Assembly: GCA_003243275.1 (NCBI GenBank)
Contig: QFQR01000005.1
Coordinates: 124,001 to 188,000, forward strand
Direction: 5' to 3'
Length of the DNA stretch: 64,000 bases
From: Leifsonia xyli
GTDB taxonomy: Bacteria; Actinomycetota; Actinomycetes; Actinomycetales; Microbacteriaceae
Under the pieces are notes generated by a model that was not told the DNA's origin, made no database searches, and saw only the letters and a program-made list of their open reading frames with translations. Shown here in pieces: positions 41,768 through 51,211 of the stretch. The position numbers and the translations under genes are program-made. Within the stretch, counting starts at the first letter, position 1. The number at the start of each line of letters is the position of its first letter.

Positions 41768-42736
41768 CTGGCGACGCGACGAGAAGTTCTGCAAGGCGCC
41801 GGCGCCCTGATCGCTGGCGCCGCCGGCGTTGGCGCGGCGAGGGCCGAGCCGATCCGCGTGGCCGACGACCGCGGCGTCGAGGTCGCGTTCGGGGCGCCGG
41901 CCCGGCGGCTCGCGGCGATCTCCTATTTCGGCGCCGACGTCGCGCTGTCGCTCGGGCTCAAGCCGGTCGCCTCGACCTACATGGTGCGCGGGCGAAATCC
42001 GGATTTCCTGCTGGACCATCTGACCGACGTCGCGCCGCTCGGGCAGCGGGCGACGCCCAATCTCGAACTGCTCGCAAACGCGCGGCCCGACGTGATCGTC
42101 GCCATGCGGCGTTATACGGAAGGCGCCGCCGCGCAGTACGGCAAGATCGCGCCCTACCTCGCCTACAACCTTGAGCTCTACGGCGAGAGCGCGCGGTCGG
42201 TCCTCGACCTCGCGACCATTCTGGGCGACGCCGAGCGCGGGCAGGCGCTCAACGAGCGCTTCGCGAGGGAGGTCACGGAGCATGCGGGCAAAGCCCCGCG
42301 GACGTCGCGGCCGCGCTTTCAGGTCATGTGGGGCGCCGACACGCCCTGGACGTTCTATTCCGAAGCCCTGCCTGCGGCTCTTCTGACAGCGCTCGGCGGC
42401 GAAAACGTCGCCGGGCCGAGCCCCGATCCGAGAATTCCAGGAAACTTCGGTCTCGAGATGAGCCTCGAGACCATGCTCGAGAAGGATCCCGAGGTCATCC
42501 TCGTCTACGACTACGGCCCGGACCGGCCGCAGGAGGCCAATCCGATCTGGACCATGCTGACGGCCGTCCGGACCGGCCGCGTGCATTATGTCGGCGACGC
42601 CTGGATGGAGTCGCACGGACCGGTCGCGCGCGCGCTCGTGCTCCGCGAGGCAGCGCATTTCCTTCATCCGGACGTCTTCCCGAGGCCGGACCCGCGCGAG
42701 GTCGCGGCCTCGATCATCCCGGCGTCGGTGAAGTGA
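41768..42736 (+). CDS. Iron-siderophore ABC transporter binding protein with Tat-type signal
   Basis: Mature part is a FhuD/FepB-like Fe-siderophore binder (RLAAISYFGADVALSLGLKP, ARPDVIVAMRRYTEG, LEKDPEVILVYDYG). Upstream codons in the same frame encode a convincing twin-arginine signal (TRREVLQGAGALIAGAAGVG, then AARAEP), so the start must lie before it. No ATG or GTG is available there. The only options are CTG 41768 or ATC 41765 behind AAGGGGG. GTG 41858 would remove the signal. The end overlaps the MATE gene by four bases. Confidence 0.75.
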   Translation: MATRREVLQGAGALIAGAAGVGAARAEPIRVADDRGVEVAFGAPARRLAAISYFGADVALSLGLKPVASTYMVRGRNPDFLLDHLTDVAPLGQRATPNLELLANARPDVIVAMRRYTEGAAAQYGKIAPYLAYNLELYGESARSVLDLATILGDAERGQALNERFAREVTEHAGKAPRTSRPRFQVMWGADTPWTFYSEALPAALLTALGGENVAGPSPDPRIPGNFGLEMSLETMLEKDPEVILVYDYGPDRPQEANPIWTMLTAVRTGRVHYVGDAWMESHGPVARALVLREAAHFLHPDVFPRPDPREVAASIIPASVK

Positions 42737-44088
42737 GCGCGGCGTTGCCGAGCGTCGCCGAGGCCCGGCGGATCGTGGGGCTCGCGGTCCCGCTGTCGAT
42801 GGTGCAACTCGCGCAGGTCGCGATGTCGACCACCGACATGGTCATGCTCGGATGGTTCGGCGAAGAGGCGCTCGCCGCGGGGGCGCTTGGCTTCCTCGCG
42901 TTCAACCTTCTGAGGACGATGGGATTCGGGCTCATCGTCGGGACCTCCAATCTCGTCGCGGCCGACGCCGGCACGGAGGTCCGGGGCGCGCATTTCGTCG
43001 CCGCGCTCGTGGTCGCGACGGTTTCGGCTGCGCTCGCCGTCGCGGTCATGACGCTCGGATCCGGCGCGCTCGCCATGCTCGGTCAGGACGCGGGCGTCGT
43101 CGAGGTCGCGGCGCGCTACCTCGCCTATGCGGCGCCGGGCATGCTTCCGCTGTTCTGGTTCTACGCCTATCGCGGCGTGGCCGTCGGGCGGCGCAAGGCG
43201 CGGGGGCTGCTCGCCATCACGATCGGCGCGGCCGCGCTCAACGCTGCGCTCGACTACGGGCTGCTCTACGGAGCCTGGGGCCTGCCGCGGCTCGGGCTGC
43301 CGGGCGTCGCGGCGGCCAGCAGCCTCGTCTACCTCGCCCAGTTCGTCGCGATCGCGCTCGCGACGCATGCGAGCGTCGCGTTCGACACCTTCCGGCCGGC
43401 GGCGGCCGAGTTCGCCGCCTCGCTTTGGCGCCTTCTGAAGATCGGCGTTCCGACCGCGGCGTCCTACGGCTCGGAGGCCGGCTTCACCTATGCGGTGACC
43501 CTAATGGTCGGAACCTTCGGCGCCGCTGCCCTCGCTGCCCACGCTGTGGTCGCCCAAATCTGCTACGTCGTGTTCATGCTCTCCGTCGGCCTGTCGCACG
43601 CGACGTCGGTCGGGGTCAGCGAGGCCGCCGGCAGACGCGACGCCGGCAGGGCGCTGAGGGCCGGGCGCACCGGCTTTGCGATCGGCGCGACGATCATGGC
43701 TGCGTTCTCGCTCGCCTATCTCGCCGCGCCCGCCGCGATCCTCGCGCCGTTCTCGGTCGGGCCGGCGACGTCGCCGGAAGTCTTCGCCGTGGCGGCGACG
43801 CTCCTGCCGGTCGCAGCCGCGTTCCAGATCTTCGACTGCCTGCAGAACGTCGCGATCGGCGCCCTGCGGGGCGTCGACCGGGCCGGGACCGGATTCTGGG
43901 TGACGATCGGAAGCTACTGGCTCGTCGGCGCGCCCGCCGCCTGGGCGATCGGCGCGGGTTTTGGCGCAGGGCCCGCGGGGGTGTGGGTCGGCCTTGCGAT
44001 CGGTCTCGTGGCCGCCGCGCTCGGCATGATCGCGGTGTTCGAGGCCGGCGCGCGCCGCCTCGGCGCGCCGCAGGCCGCCGCGCCATGA
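42733..44088 (+). CDS. MATE-family efflux transporter
   Basis: 451 residues, twelve membrane segments in two MatE halves: AVPLSMVQLAQVAMSTTDMV MLG at the start and GVPTAASYGSEAGFTYAV at the middle. GTG start overlapping the previous stop (GTGA). MATE proteins exchange Na+ or H+ for organic cations or siderophore-like compounds. Located inside an uptake operon, it may export the siderophore or the stripped ligand after iron release. That role is inferred. Confidence 0.9.
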   Translation: MSAALPSVAEARRIVGLAVPLSMVQLAQVAMSTTDMVMLGWFGEEALAAGALGFLAFNLLRTMGFGLIVGTSNLVAADAGTEVRGAHFVAALVVATVSAALAVAVMTLGSGALAMLGQDAGVVEVAARYLAYAAPGMLPLFWFYAYRGVAVGRRKARGLLAITIGAAALNAALDYGLLYGAWGLPRLGLPGVAAASSLVYLAQFVAIALATHASVAFDTFRPAAAEFAASLWRLLKIGVPTAASYGSEAGFTYAVTLMVGTFGAAALAAHAVVAQICYVVFMLSVGLSHATSVGVSEAAGRRDAGRALRAGRTGFAIGATIMAAFSLAYLAAPAAILAPFSVGPATSPEVFAVAATLLPVAAAFQIFDCLQNVAIGALRGVDRAGTGFWVTIGSYWLVGAPAAWAIGAGFGAGPAGVWVGLAIGLVAAALGMIAVFEAGARRLGAPQAAAP

Positions 44089-45086
44089 CACCCGTAAGCC
44101 GTTCGGCGCTCCTGGCGACGCTCGCGGTCCTCGTCGCCATGGGCGCGGCCCTTGTCGGCCTGATGGTCGGCGCGCGGCCGATAACATTCGAGGCGGCCGC
44201 CACGGCGCTCCTCCACCCAAATCACGGGGTGGACGGCGTCATTGTGTGGACGCTTCGCCTGCCGCGGAGCCTCGCCGCCTTCGTGGCGGGCGCCGGGCTT
44301 GCGACGTCCGGTTTCCTGCTGCAGTCGATCACCCGCAATCCGCTCGCCGCGCCCGAACTGACCGGCGTGACGGCCGGCGCCGTTGTTGCGATCGTCGGCG
44401 CGATCGTGTTCGCGCCGAGCGTCTCGACCGCGCTATTCGCCCCGATCGGGCTCCTCGGAGGCCTCGCCGCCGCCGCCGCCGTGTTCTGGATTTCGGGAGG
44501 ACGCCGCGCCTCGCCGCTGACCGTCGCGCTCGCGGGCGTGTCGGTCTCGATGTTTCTGGCGGGTGTCACGACCTATGTCCTGCTGCTCGGCGGCCCGCAG
44601 TCGCCCTCGGTGCTGTTCTGGCTTTCCGGCGGGTTCCAGGGCCGATCCTGGGGCCAGCTCGCCTTCATGACGCCCTGGATCGCGGTCGCAATCGCCGCGG
44701 CCTTCGCGTGCCACCGCGTCGTCGACCTGCTCGCGCTCGGCGACGGCGCCGCCGCCGGCATGGGGCTGAACACGGCGTTCTGGAAGTCCGCGCTGCTGCT
44801 CGCCGCCGTCGCAGCCGTCGCCGGCGTCGCGCCGATCGCCGGGCCGATCGGCTTCGTCGGTCTCGCGGCCCCACATGTCGTCCGGCTGACTGGACCGCCC
44901 GACGCGCGCTGGGCCGTCGCGCTGAACGTCGCTCTCGGCGGGATGCTGCTGACGGTCGCGGACCTTCTGGCGCGCAGCCTCGCCGCGCCGCGCGAGCTGC
45001 CGGTCGGCGTTCTGACCGCGATCGTCGGCGGCCCGTTCCTCGTCTGGCTCGTCCGCCGGCGCGGCTTCGGGGGGACCGCGGCGTGA
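44085..45086 (+). CDS. FecCD-type siderophore ABC permease 1
   Basis: 333 residues, about nine to ten membrane segments. FecCD markers: LRLPRSLAAFVAGAGLATSG, QSITRNPLAAPELTGVTAG, GPIGFVGLAAPHVVRL, RELPVGVLTAIVGGPFLVWL. Inner-membrane half of the importer with the next gene. Four-base overlap with the MATE gene. Confidence 0.93.
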   Translation: MTPVSRSALLATLAVLVAMGAALVGLMVGARPITFEAAATALLHPNHGVDGVIVWTLRLPRSLAAFVAGAGLATSGFLLQSITRNPLAAPELTGVTAGAVVAIVGAIVFAPSVSTALFAPIGLLGGLAAAAAVFWISGGRRASPLTVALAGVSVSMFLAGVTTYVLLLGGPQSPSVLFWLSGGFQGRSWGQLAFMTPWIAVAIAAAFACHRVVDLLALGDGAAAGMGLNTAFWKSALLLAAVAAVAGVAPIAGPIGFVGLAAPHVVRLTGPPDARWAVALNVALGGMLLTVADLLARSLAAPRELPVGVLTAIVGGPFLVWLVRRRGFGGTAA

Positions 45087-46123
45087 GCGGCCTCGCGTCG
45101 CGAGCCCCTTCACGGCTCCGCGTCGTCGCGGCCCTGGCGGCCGCCCTTGCGCTGTTCGCCGCCGCCATCCTGTTCGGCGTGGTGGACGCGCCGCCGGCGG
45201 CCGTGGTCGCGGCGCTCTTCGGGCACGGCGGCGGCGACGTCGCGCTGGTCGTCGGCGAGTTCCGGATCCCCCGCGTCGTCACGGGCGTGCTCGCCGGCGC
45301 GCAGTTCGCGGTCGCGGGCGCGCTGATGCAGACCGTGACCCGCAACCCGCTCGCCGACCCCTCGCTGCTCGGCGTGTCGCAGGGCGCGACGCTCGCCGTC
45401 GCGCTGTTCCTGCTCATGACGGTCTACGGATTCCATGCCGACCCGCATGCGCTCTACGCGATCCCCGTTGGCTGGCTCCCTTTCGTGGGCTGTCTGGGCG
45501 GCCTCCTCGCCGGCGTCGCGATCTATCTGCTGGCGATCGACCGGGACGTCGGCCCGCTCAGGATAACGCTCTGCGGCGTCGCGATCGGCGCCATGCTCCA
45601 CGCCGCCGCCATGGGGCTCATCGCCGGCTGGGGGTCGTCGCGGCTCGAGGTCGTCCTGCAATGGCTTGCGGGAAGCCTCTACGCCAGGAGTTGGGAGCAC
45701 GTGCGCTTCCTCGCCCCCTTCACGGCGGTCGGGCTCGCGGCGACCGCGCCGCTGATCCGCTCCGTCGACGTGCTGCGCTTCGAGGAGCGTTCGGCGCGCT
45801 CGTTCGGGCTCGCATACAGGCGCGACCTCAGCCTCGTCCTCGGCGTCGCATGCGTCCTCGCGGCGAGCGCGGCTGGGGCCGTCGGCCCCCTGATGTTCGT
45901 CGGCCTCGTGACGCCGCATCTTGCCCGCGCTCTGGTGGGCGGGGACGCGGCGCGGCTGCTCCCGGCCTCGGCGCTCCTCGGGGCGATGCTCGTCACGGTC
46001 GGCGATCTTGCAGGCCGCCTCATCGGCGGAACCGAAGAGATCCCGATCGGCGTCGTGACCGCGATCGCCGGCGCGCCGGTCATGGTCCTGCTGCTGCGCA
46101 GGGCGAACGGAGCGGCGCCATGA
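45083..46123 (+). CDS. FecCD-type siderophore ABC permease 2
   Basis: 346 residues. Markers: FRIPRVVTGVLAGAQFAVAG, MQTVTRNPLADPSLLGVSQG, GPLMFVGLVTPHLARAL, EEIPIGVVTAIAGAPVMVLL. GTG start overlapping the stop of permease 1. It pairs with permease 1 as a heterodimer. Confidence 0.93.
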   Translation: MSGLASRAPSRLRVVAALAAALALFAAAILFGVVDAPPAAVVAALFGHGGGDVALVVGEFRIPRVVTGVLAGAQFAVAGALMQTVTRNPLADPSLLGVSQGATLAVALFLLMTVYGFHADPHALYAIPVGWLPFVGCLGGLLAGVAIYLLAIDRDVGPLRITLCGVAIGAMLHAAAMGLIAGWGSSRLEVVLQWLAGSLYARSWEHVRFLAPFTAVGLAATAPLIRSVDVLRFEERSARSFGLAYRRDLSLVLGVACVLAASAAGAVGPLMFVGLVTPHLARALVGGDAARLLPASALLGAMLVTVGDLAGRLIGGTEEIPIGVVTAIAGAPVMVLLLRRANGAAP

Positions 46124-46899
46124 CGCTACGCTGTGACGGGGTCACGGTCCGCTATGGCGCGCGCGAGGCGCTGAAGGGCTTTTCGCTGAGCCTTCCGAAA
46201 GGCGAGGTGCGCGCGTTGATCGGGCCGAACGGGTCCGGCAAGAGCACGGCCCTGCATGCGCTCGCCGGGCTGATCCGGACGTCTGCGGGAGCCGTCACGC
46301 TCGACGGCTCGCCGATCGCGTCGATCGGACGCCGGGAGCTCGCGCGGCGGCTCGCCTTCCTGCCCCAGGCCCCGACCGCTCCGGACGGAATGACGGTCGA
46401 GCAGCTCGTGCGGCAGGGCCGGTTCGCGCATGTCGGCCTGTTCGGCGGATACGGCCCCTCCGACAGGGAGGCGGTCGCATGGGCGATCGAGGCGGCGGGT
46501 CTCGCGCCGATCGCTGGCCGGGCTCTCGCGCAGCTCTCCGGAGGCGAACGGCAGCGCGCATGGATTGCGGCCGCGCTCGCCCAGGAGGCCGACTTCCTGC
46601 TGCTTGACGAGCCGACTTCGTTCCTCGACATCGGCCATCAGATCGAGGTTCTGGAGCTGACGCGACGCCTCGCGACGGATCGCGGGACCGGGATTATCGT
46701 GGCGATCCACGACCTCAACCACGCCATGGCGATCGCGGACCGGATCTCGCTTCTAGACCGGGGCGCGCTGATGATCGACGCCGACGCCGGCGAACTCGCG
46801 CGGAGCGGCCTGATCGAACGCTGTTTCGGCGTCCGCGGCCGGTTCGAGACGGGCCGAGACGGCCGCCCCTCGTTCCACGCCGACATCGCCTCGCGCTGA
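46120..46899 (+). CDS. Siderophore ABC transporter ATP-binding protein
   Basis: 259 residues, FecE/FhuC-like: Walker A GPNGSGKSTA, Q-loop LAFLPQAPTAPDGMTVEQLV, signature QLSGGERQRAWIAAALAQE, Walker B LLLDEPTSFLDI, His switch AIHDLNHAMAIADRI. ATGA overlap with permease 2. Completes the importer. Confidence 0.95.
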   Translation: MTLRCDGVTVRYGAREALKGFSLSLPKGEVRALIGPNGSGKSTALHALAGLIRTSAGAVTLDGSPIASIGRRELARRLAFLPQAPTAPDGMTVEQLVRQGRFAHVGLFGGYGPSDREAVAWAIEAAGLAPIAGRALAQLSGGERQRAWIAAALAQEADFLLLDEPTSFLDIGHQIEVLELTRRLATDRGTGIIVAIHDLNHAMAIADRISLLDRGALMIDADAGELARSGLIERCFGVRGRFETGRDGRPSFHADIASR

Positions 46900-47014
46900 T
46901 TTGCGCCCTGAAATGAAGTTTCCGCTACGCGCGACCTCCTCGGCGCGCCGGCCCGTCCGTCTAAGCCTGTGAAGGAGCGGCGCGCCTTGCGCCGCCGGGG
47001 GACGGAGTCGGATA

Positions 47015-49441
47015 GTGGTCACGCGGGTCTCAGCGTCTCGGGGGAGGCGTCGTCTGACGCGGTTCGCGCTACTGGCGACGAGCGCGCTTGCCACGGCGGC
47101 GATGTCGACAGAGCTTTCGGCGGCCGAACAAAACGGCGCCCGGTCGTCCCGGATCTACGCCATTCCGGCCGGGCCGTTGGCGGAGGCGCTCAACCGCCTC
47201 GCCGACAGCGCGCAGATCCAGCTGGTCTATGACGGCGACATCGCCCGGGACAGGAAGACCAAGGGCTTGTCCGGAACCTATTCGGCCGAGCAGGCGCTCG
47301 AGCGCCTGCTGGAGGACAGCGGGCTGACCTATCGCCTGTCGGGCGACGAGACGGTCGCGCTCGTCCAGCAGGAAAGGACGGTCGCAACCGACGGCGCCGT
47401 CCAGCTCGATCCAATCGACGTCGAGGGAGTGGGGCAGGGCGGTCCCACAGCCCCTTATGCGGGTGGACAGGTCGCACGGGGCGGCGGGCTCGGCCTGCTT
47501 GGCGACAGGGACTTCATGGACACGCCCTTCAGCGCCACGGCCTACACCGAGAAGACGATCCGCGATCAGCAGGCGACGAGCGTCGCCGAGGTCCTGACCA
47601 ATTCCGATCCGTCCGTCCGCGCGGCGATCGGGCCCGGCAACCGCTACGACGCGCTGACCATCCGCGGCTTTCGCGTGGAGAACAGCGAATTCTCGCTGAA
47701 CGGCCTCTACGGCCTCGTCCCGGACTACCGCCTGAACCCGTCGCCGGTCGAGCGCATCGAGCTGCTGAAGGGCCCCTCGGCGTTCCTGAGCGGTATGCCG
47801 CCCTTCGGCAGCGTCGGCGGCTCGGTCAACGTCGTCACCAAGCGCGCCGGCGACGACCCGCTGACGCGTGTCACCACCGACTACCTCTCCGACGGCCATC
47901 TCGGCGCGAAGATCGACGTCGCGCGGCGGTTCGGCGACGAGGAGCAGATCGGCGTACGGATCAACGGAGCTTTCGCAGACGGCGACATGCGGGTCGACAA
48001 CCAGTCGGCGCGCAACGGCGCCGCTTCGCTGGGCCTCGACTTCCGCGGCGAGCGCCTGCGGCTGTCGGCCGACGTCATCTATCAGGACGACCGGATGGAC
48101 GGCGCCTCTCGCGGCTACATTCCGGCGGCCGGGATCCGTATGCCGAAGGCGCCGGACCCCAAGATCAATCTCGCGCAGGATTTCGACTTCTCGCGATCGC
48201 GCAGCATCACCGCGCTCTCGCGGGCGGAGTTCGACGTCACCGACAAGGTGATGCTGTTCGCCGCGATCGGCGCAAACCAGTTCAAGTTTAACAAGCGCGA
48301 GGCGCCCGGCGCGACCATACTGAACGAGGCGGGCGACGCCCGATCGGTCTCGAACCACCAGTTTGGCAAGACCGAAGCGCTTTCGGGCGAGGCCGGCGTT
48401 CGCGCCAAGTTCGACACCGGGCCGGTCAGTCATGAGGCGGTGATCAGCGCGAGCTACCTCGACCAGACCGCCTGGCTCGGCCAGACCACCTACGCCAGCT
48501 ACCTGACCAACATCTACAATCCGATCCGCCTGCCGGGCCCCGGAACCCCGATCGCGGCGTTCGGCCGGGCGAAGTCGAGCACGAACACGCTGAAAAGCGT
48601 GGGCGTCGCCGACACGCTCTCGATCCTCGACGGCTTCGCGCAGCTGACGGTAGGGGCGCGCCGACAGCAGGTCGAGACCGCCAACTATAATCCGCTGACC
48701 GGCGACCGCACGTCCAACTACGACGAAGGCGTCACCACTCCTGCCGTCGCGCTCGTCATCCGGCCGAACAAAACCTGGTCGTTTTACGCGAACTACATCG
48801 AGGGCCTGACGCCGATCACCCCGCCGGACGGCGCGGTCAACATCGGGCAGAGCTTCGCCCCGGCGAAGACCAAGCAATACGAGGCCGGCGTCAAGGCCGA
48901 CTTCGGGACCTTCGGCGGGTCGCTCTCGGTCTTCCAGATCTCTCTGCCGACCGGCCTGCTCGACCAGAACCTGCAGTTCGGCCTGAACGGCGAGCAGCGT
49001 CATCGCGGCGTCGAGGCGACGGCGTTCGGCGAGATCCGGCCCGGCCTCAGGCTGCTCGGCGGCGCGAGCTTCATCGAGGGCGAGCTGACCAAGACGCAGG
49101 ACGGCGCGAACAACGGAAACCGGGCGGTTGGCGTGCCTAAGTTCCAGGCGAATGTCGGAGTCGAGTGGGACACGCCGTTCGCGCCGGGCGTCACCCTGCT
49201 GGCGCGAGCGATCCACACAAGCTACGCCGCCGTGTCCGCGGACAATGTCGCCAAGGTTCCGGCCTGGACGACCGTCGACCTCGGCGGCCGCTATACGACC
49301 ACCGTTCGCGAAACGCCCGTCACCTTCCGGGCGACCATGTCGAACGTCGCCGACAAGCGATACTTCATCGCCAATCCGACCGGATATGTGATCACGGGCG
49401 CCCCGCGGACGCTCTGGCTGTCGGCTTCGGCGGACTTCTAA
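47015..49441 (+). CDS. TonB-dependent siderophore receptor with N-terminal signalling (STN) domain
   Basis: 808 residues: signal peptide (RFALLATSALATAAMS), secretin/TonB short N-terminal domain at about 45-120 (IYAIPAGPLAEALNRLADSA, QLVYDGDIARDRKTKGLSG), plug with TIRGFRVENSEFSLNGLYG and ERIELLKGPSAFLSG, then a 22-strand barrel ending in Phe. The STN domain marks it as a transducer talking to the FecR-like protein. It is closest in layout to ferrioxamine/catecholate/hydroxamate receptors (FoxA/FhuE/FpvA group). GTG start. Confidence 0.95.
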   Translation: MVTRVSASRGRRRLTRFALLATSALATAAMSTELSAAEQNGARSSRIYAIPAGPLAEALNRLADSAQIQLVYDGDIARDRKTKGLSGTYSAEQALERLLEDSGLTYRLSGDETVALVQQERTVATDGAVQLDPIDVEGVGQGGPTAPYAGGQVARGGGLGLLGDRDFMDTPFSATAYTEKTIRDQQATSVAEVLTNSDPSVRAAIGPGNRYDALTIRGFRVENSEFSLNGLYGLVPDYRLNPSPVERIELLKGPSAFLSGMPPFGSVGGSVNVVTKRAGDDPLTRVTTDYLSDGHLGAKIDVARRFGDEEQIGVRINGAFADGDMRVDNQSARNGAASLGLDFRGERLRLSADVIYQDDRMDGASRGYIPAAGIRMPKAPDPKINLAQDFDFSRSRSITALSRAEFDVTDKVMLFAAIGANQFKFNKREAPGATILNEAGDARSVSNHQFGKTEALSGEAGVRAKFDTGPVSHEAVISASYLDQTAWLGQTTYASYLTNIYNPIRLPGPGTPIAAFGRAKSSTNTLKSVGVADTLSILDGFAQLTVGARRQQVETANYNPLTGDRTSNYDEGVTTPAVALVIRPNKTWSFYANYIEGLTPITPPDGAVNIGQSFAPAKTKQYEAGVKADFGTFGGSLSVFQISLPTGLLDQNLQFGLNGEQRHRGVEATAFGEIRPGLRLLGGASFIEGELTKTQDGANNGNRAVGVPKFQANVGVEWDTPFAPGVTLLARAIHTSYAAVSADNVAKVPAWTTVDLGGRYTTTVRETPVTFRATMSNVADKRYFIANPTGYVITGAPRTLWLSASADF

Positions 49442-49508
49442 GGGGACGGTGCCTCGATGGTCGGGGCCGAACCGGGGGCCGTCCGGCCCGGCGCCCCGCT
49501 TCCCGCGC

Positions 49509-50696
49509 TCAGACCCCTCTGGCGAGCGCCAGGGCCATGAGGCCGTTGAGGAAAGCCCCGACGGCGAGCAGCGCGAGCGTCGCGTCTGCGCCCGCCGCCG
49601 TCAGGAGCAGCCCTGCGCCGAACGGCGCGATGGCCTGGACGATCAGGGTCGGCATGGCGAGCCTGCCGACCACGAGCGGATAGCGCTCCGGGCCGAACAG
49701 CGCGAGCGGTGCCGTGCCGCGTGCGATCGACCAGAAACCTGCTCCGCCGGCATGGACGATGATCGCCAGGGCCGCAGGGGCGCCGCTCGCGAGCAGCGCC
49801 GTCCCGCAAGCCGTCAGGCCCGCCGCGGCGGCGAGCGTCGACGTCGGATGAAACCGGTCGCCGAGCAGGATCTCCGCCAGTCTCGCGCCCACCTGCACCG
49901 GCCCGATCAGCGCGCCGACCGCGACCGCCGCGGCAAGCGCCATGCCCTGCGCCTGCAATATCGTCAGGAGGTGGATCGACAGCGACGTCTGGATCGCGCC
50001 GTTCAGCATCAACACTGCGGCGAGCAGGTAGAATGCGCGTCCCCCCGCCGGCGAGACGACGGCGCTCGCGACGGGTCGCGCGACCGGACCCGCCGGGCGT
50101 TCGCGGGGCAGCAGCATGAAAAGCGCTGGAGCCGCCAGCGCGATGTTGGCGGCGGCGTAGATCAGGCACGCGTCGCGCCAGCCGAGGCGCTCGATCGCTA
50201 AGGCGGAGAGCGGCCAGCAGATTGTGCTGGCGAAGCCTCCGATCAGCGTGAGGTTCGTAATCGCCCGGCGGGCTGACGCGCCGAAGATCCGGCCGAGCGT
50301 GGAAAAGGCGGCTTCGTAAAGGCTCGCGCTCATCCCGAGCCCGAGCAGCGCCCAGCCGGACAGATAGGCGAGCGGGCCGCTCGACAGGCTGATCGCGACG
50401 AGACCAAGGCCTATCAGCACCGAACCAGCGGCCATAGTCGGCCGTCCGCCATGCCGTTGAATGACCGATCCGACGAAGGGCGCTGCGAGGCCCGAGCACA
50501 GAAGGCCGATGGAGCCGCCCGCGACCACCAAAGCAAGCGGCCATCCGGTGTCGCGAGCGATCGGCGCCGCGAACACCGCCAGCAGATGAAAGCTCGTCCC
50601 CCAGGACAGGATCTGCGCCGCGCCGAGGAGCGGGATGACTAGACGCCGACGGGTCGCCTCAAGTTCCGGACTTTCGTTCGCCACACCTTGGTCCAA
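49509..50696 (-). CDS. Major facilitator superfamily transporter
   Basis: 395 residues, twelve hydrophobic segments: PLLGAAQILSWGTSFHLLAV, GLGMSASLYEAAFSTLGRIF, AIAPFGAGLLLTAAGADATL. It resembles YbfB/CynX-like general MFS proteins. The frame opens with TTG; a GTG four codons later is an equal choice. It converges on the receptor gene, so it may be a siderophore exporter or unrelated. Confidence 0.82.
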   Translation of the reverse strand: MDQGVANESPELEATRRRLVIPLLGAAQILSWGTSFHLLAVFAAPIARDTGWPLALVVAGGSIGLLCSGLAAPFVGSVIQRHGGRPTMAAGSVLIGLGLVAISLSSGPLAYLSGWALLGLGMSASLYEAAFSTLGRIFGASARRAITNLTLIGGFASTICWPLSALAIERLGWRDACLIYAAANIALAAPALFMLLPRERPAGPVARPVASAVVSPAGGRAFYLLAAVLMLNGAIQTSLSIHLLTILQAQGMALAAAVAVGALIGPVQVGARLAEILLGDRFHPTSTLAAAAGLTACGTALLASGAPAALAIIVHAGGAGFWSIARGTAPLALFGPERYPLVVGRLAMPTLIVQAIAPFGAGLLLTAAGADATLALLAVGAFLNGLMALALARGV

Positions 50697-51211
50697 TAAT
50701 CCAGCGGGCGTCTTGGAAGCGCCGATGTTTGCCTCGTGCGGGAGACCTTCCGACGCCGAAACGAGAGGCCTGCGCGTTTGATGAGCCGCTGACGCGGCGC
50801 TCTATCTGAGAACAGGCTTTGCGGCGAGATGACGAGCTAACAATCTGTGTCGTTCGATCCTTGTCGAGCCCGGTGTAACGGCTCTCAGTTCACGCGCGAT
50901 TACGGCCGGCCATTCAGCGCGTGTGCTCAGAAAAAATTGGTTTAGGCGGTAGCCAAAAATGCGTCACGGGTTTGCATGTTTTACAGATTCGCGAGCGTCG
51001 GCTTGTCCCTAGAAGGCTAATGACCCTTTTGGCGCGAACCAGCGGTAGGCGAGGGGACTTCGGTTGACCCGTAGCAGCCGCTGGATACCTCCGTTCCGGG
51101 CCTATCGCGGCGCTACCGTCTGCGCGAGCGTGGGCCGAAGAGCCGTCTAACCCCGAGCTAACTTTCGCCGACGACGGTCCGCCTTCCCAAGATCAAGCGA
51201 AGGTGCGGAGA
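50697..51211. other. 515-base gap, no gene seen
   Basis: Nothing convincing on either strand. GC content is lower than in coding neighbours around 50930-50990 (AGAAAAAATTGG, CCAAAAATGCG). It separates the iron locus from the next block and contains promoters for both sides. Confidence 0.3.

Noticed and set aside
42852..44084. Long upstream extension of the first FecCD permease frame
   Set aside because: It overlaps the MATE gene in another frame and is Arg-rich nonsense; the permease begins at 44085.
47069..49216. A 715-codon open frame on the minus strand
   Set aside because: It is exactly antisense to the TonB-dependent receptor gene, is Arg/Val-rich without any domain, and reflects GC-rich codon positions.
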